A DNA stretch of 6,337 bases from an uncultured Collinsella sp. Lineage in GTDB: Bacteria; Actinomycetota; Coriobacteriia; Coriobacteriales; Coriobacteriaceae. Position numbers and translations under genes: made by a program. Under the pieces are notes generated by a model, which searched no databases, was not told the origin of the DNA, and was given only the letters and a program-made list of their open reading frames with translations. This document shows positions 5,650 to 6,337 of the stretch, piece after piece (the first letter of the stretch is position 1; every line of letters starts with the position of its first letter). The stretch lies in NCBI GenBank assembly GCA_959599615.1, contig CAUGKA010000120.1, forward strand, positions 1-6,337, read 5' to 3'.

Positions 5650-6337
5650 ATGCTCGATCAGGCTTATTCTCGTCGTCAGTTCCTCGGCCTCGCTGGTGGT
5701 CTTGCCAGCATCGTCGGTCTCGGTCTCGTTGGTTGCGGCGGCTCCAACGCCGCCAACACCGCTGCTGAGGGCAGCGCCGCTGCTGCCGAGTCCGTCTCCG
5801 GCGAGGTGACCTACGACGGCGCCTCCTCGTTCCAGGCTCTCGTCGAGGCTGCTGCCGAGAAGTTTATGGATGCCAACCCGGACGTCTCCATCTCCGGTTC
5901 GGGCAACGGTTCGGGCAAGGGCCTGACCGCTGTTGCCGCCGGCACCGTTACTATCGGTAACTCCGACGTCTTCGCCGAGACCAAGCTCGAGGCCGATCAG
6001 GTCAAGAACCTCGTCGATCACGAGGTCGCCGTCGTGGGCATGGGCCCCGTCGTCTCCAAGAACGTCAAGGTCGACGACCTGTCCCTCGAGCAGCTCAAGG
6101 GTATCTTCTCCGGCCAGATCACCAACTGGAAGGAGGTCGGCGGCGACGACGCCAAGATCGTCGTTCTCAACCGCAAGGCCGGCTCCGGTACCCGCGCCAC
6201 CTTCGAGGCTGCCGTCTTTGGCGACGAGGCCGTCGACTTTAAGGGCGACGCCGAGCTCGATAAGTCCGGCGATGTCCAGACTCAGATGTCCAGCACCGAC
6301 AACGCCATCTCTTACCTCGACTTCTCGCACTTCGACG
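5650..6337 (+). CDS. pstS: PstS phosphate-binding lipoprotein of the Pst ABC importer, 3' end beyond window
   Basis: The 229 visible codons encode the N-terminal and central part of PstS, the extracytoplasmic receptor that delivers phosphate to PstCAB. The signal sequence has a twin-arginine motif, SRRQFLG (7-13), a hydrophobic core and a lipobox LVGC with Cys29, predicting a lipid-anchored, probably Tat-exported protein. An Ala/Ser/Glu-rich linker leads to the binding domain. Phosphate contacts expected for the family are visible: SSF (59-61), SGNGSGKG (84-91), GNSD (103-106) and the hallmark RKAGSGTR (175-182). Gln/Trp-rich GQITNW (155-160) is also typical. Codons are strongly biased to C-ending forms with AAG for Lys, suggesting high expression. 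It is preceded by a Pho-box-like repeat; pstC, pstA, pstB and phoU would be expected beyond the right edge. Confidence 0.95.
   Translation, partial: MLDQAYSRRQFLGLAGGLASIVGLGLVGCGGSNAANTAAEGSAAAAESVSGEVTYDGASSFQALVEAAAEKFMDANPDVSISGSGNGSGKGLTAVAAGTVTIGNSDVFAETKLEADQVKNLVDHEVAVVGMGPVVSKNVKVDDLSLEQLKGIFSGQITNWKEVGGDDAKIVVLNRKAGSGTRATFEAAVFGDEAVDFKGDAELDKSGDVQTQMSSTDNAISYLDFSHFD

Noticed and set aside
5536..6330. Minus-strand open frame of 264 codons opposite pstS
   Set aside because: Gly/Asp/Leu/Val-rich shadow of the biased pstS codons; no family match, and it spans the pstS leader.
1..6337. tRNA, rRNA, CRISPR array or transposase gene
   Set aside because: No cloverleaf, rRNA-like block, regularly spaced repeats or DDE/serine/tyrosine recombinase motifs were seen on either strand.

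Overview
The window looks like chromosomal DNA from a high-GC actinobacterial gut commensal, most likely a Coriobacteriia member close to Collinsella. This is inferred from the GC-rich codon use of the housekeeping genes, the DegV / HAD / M20-dipeptidase / PstS gene content, and a twin-arginine lipoprotein signal on PstS. It is not proven. No rRNA, tRNA or CRISPR array was seen.

Left third (1-1429, minus strand): a gene of at least 476 codons runs off the left edge. Its translation has a treble-clef-like Cys cluster and the DFD, SGNGAH and FDR...GGFGNLIALP motifs of the archaeo-eukaryotic primase (AEP) domain of TOTE-type conflict systems. A middle region follows that in relatives precedes an SF2 helicase. 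It is the accessory item of the window and the likely 'system' gene. Its last visible residues depart from the expected helicase entry and end in a short in-frame repeat and a perfect DNA palindrome at the very edge.

Centre-left (1430-1996): no convincing gene. It holds a candidate promoter for the primase gene and two hairpins that terminate the next gene. 1997-2857 (minus) encodes a DegV-family fatty-acid-binding protein. Its promoter region is shared with a divergent plus-strand pair: a HAD phosphatase (3014-3676) and an M20/Sapep-type metallo-dipeptidase (3731-5167), 54 bases apart and probably co-transcribed.

Right part (5166-5649): a gene-free stretch packed with palindromes. One is a roughly 104-base imperfect palindrome overlapping the dipeptidase stop, another a 64-base hairpin with 29-position arms. 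A two-unit direct repeat with Pho-box geometry follows, then pstS (5650 to right edge, 3' end missing), the phosphate-binding lipoprotein of the Pst importer and probably the first gene of a pst operon.

The housekeeping genes do not form one pathway: lipid binding, small phosphoester hydrolysis, dipeptide breakdown and phosphate uptake are adjacent but separately controlled, and the primase gene is a separately transcribed defence-like cargo.
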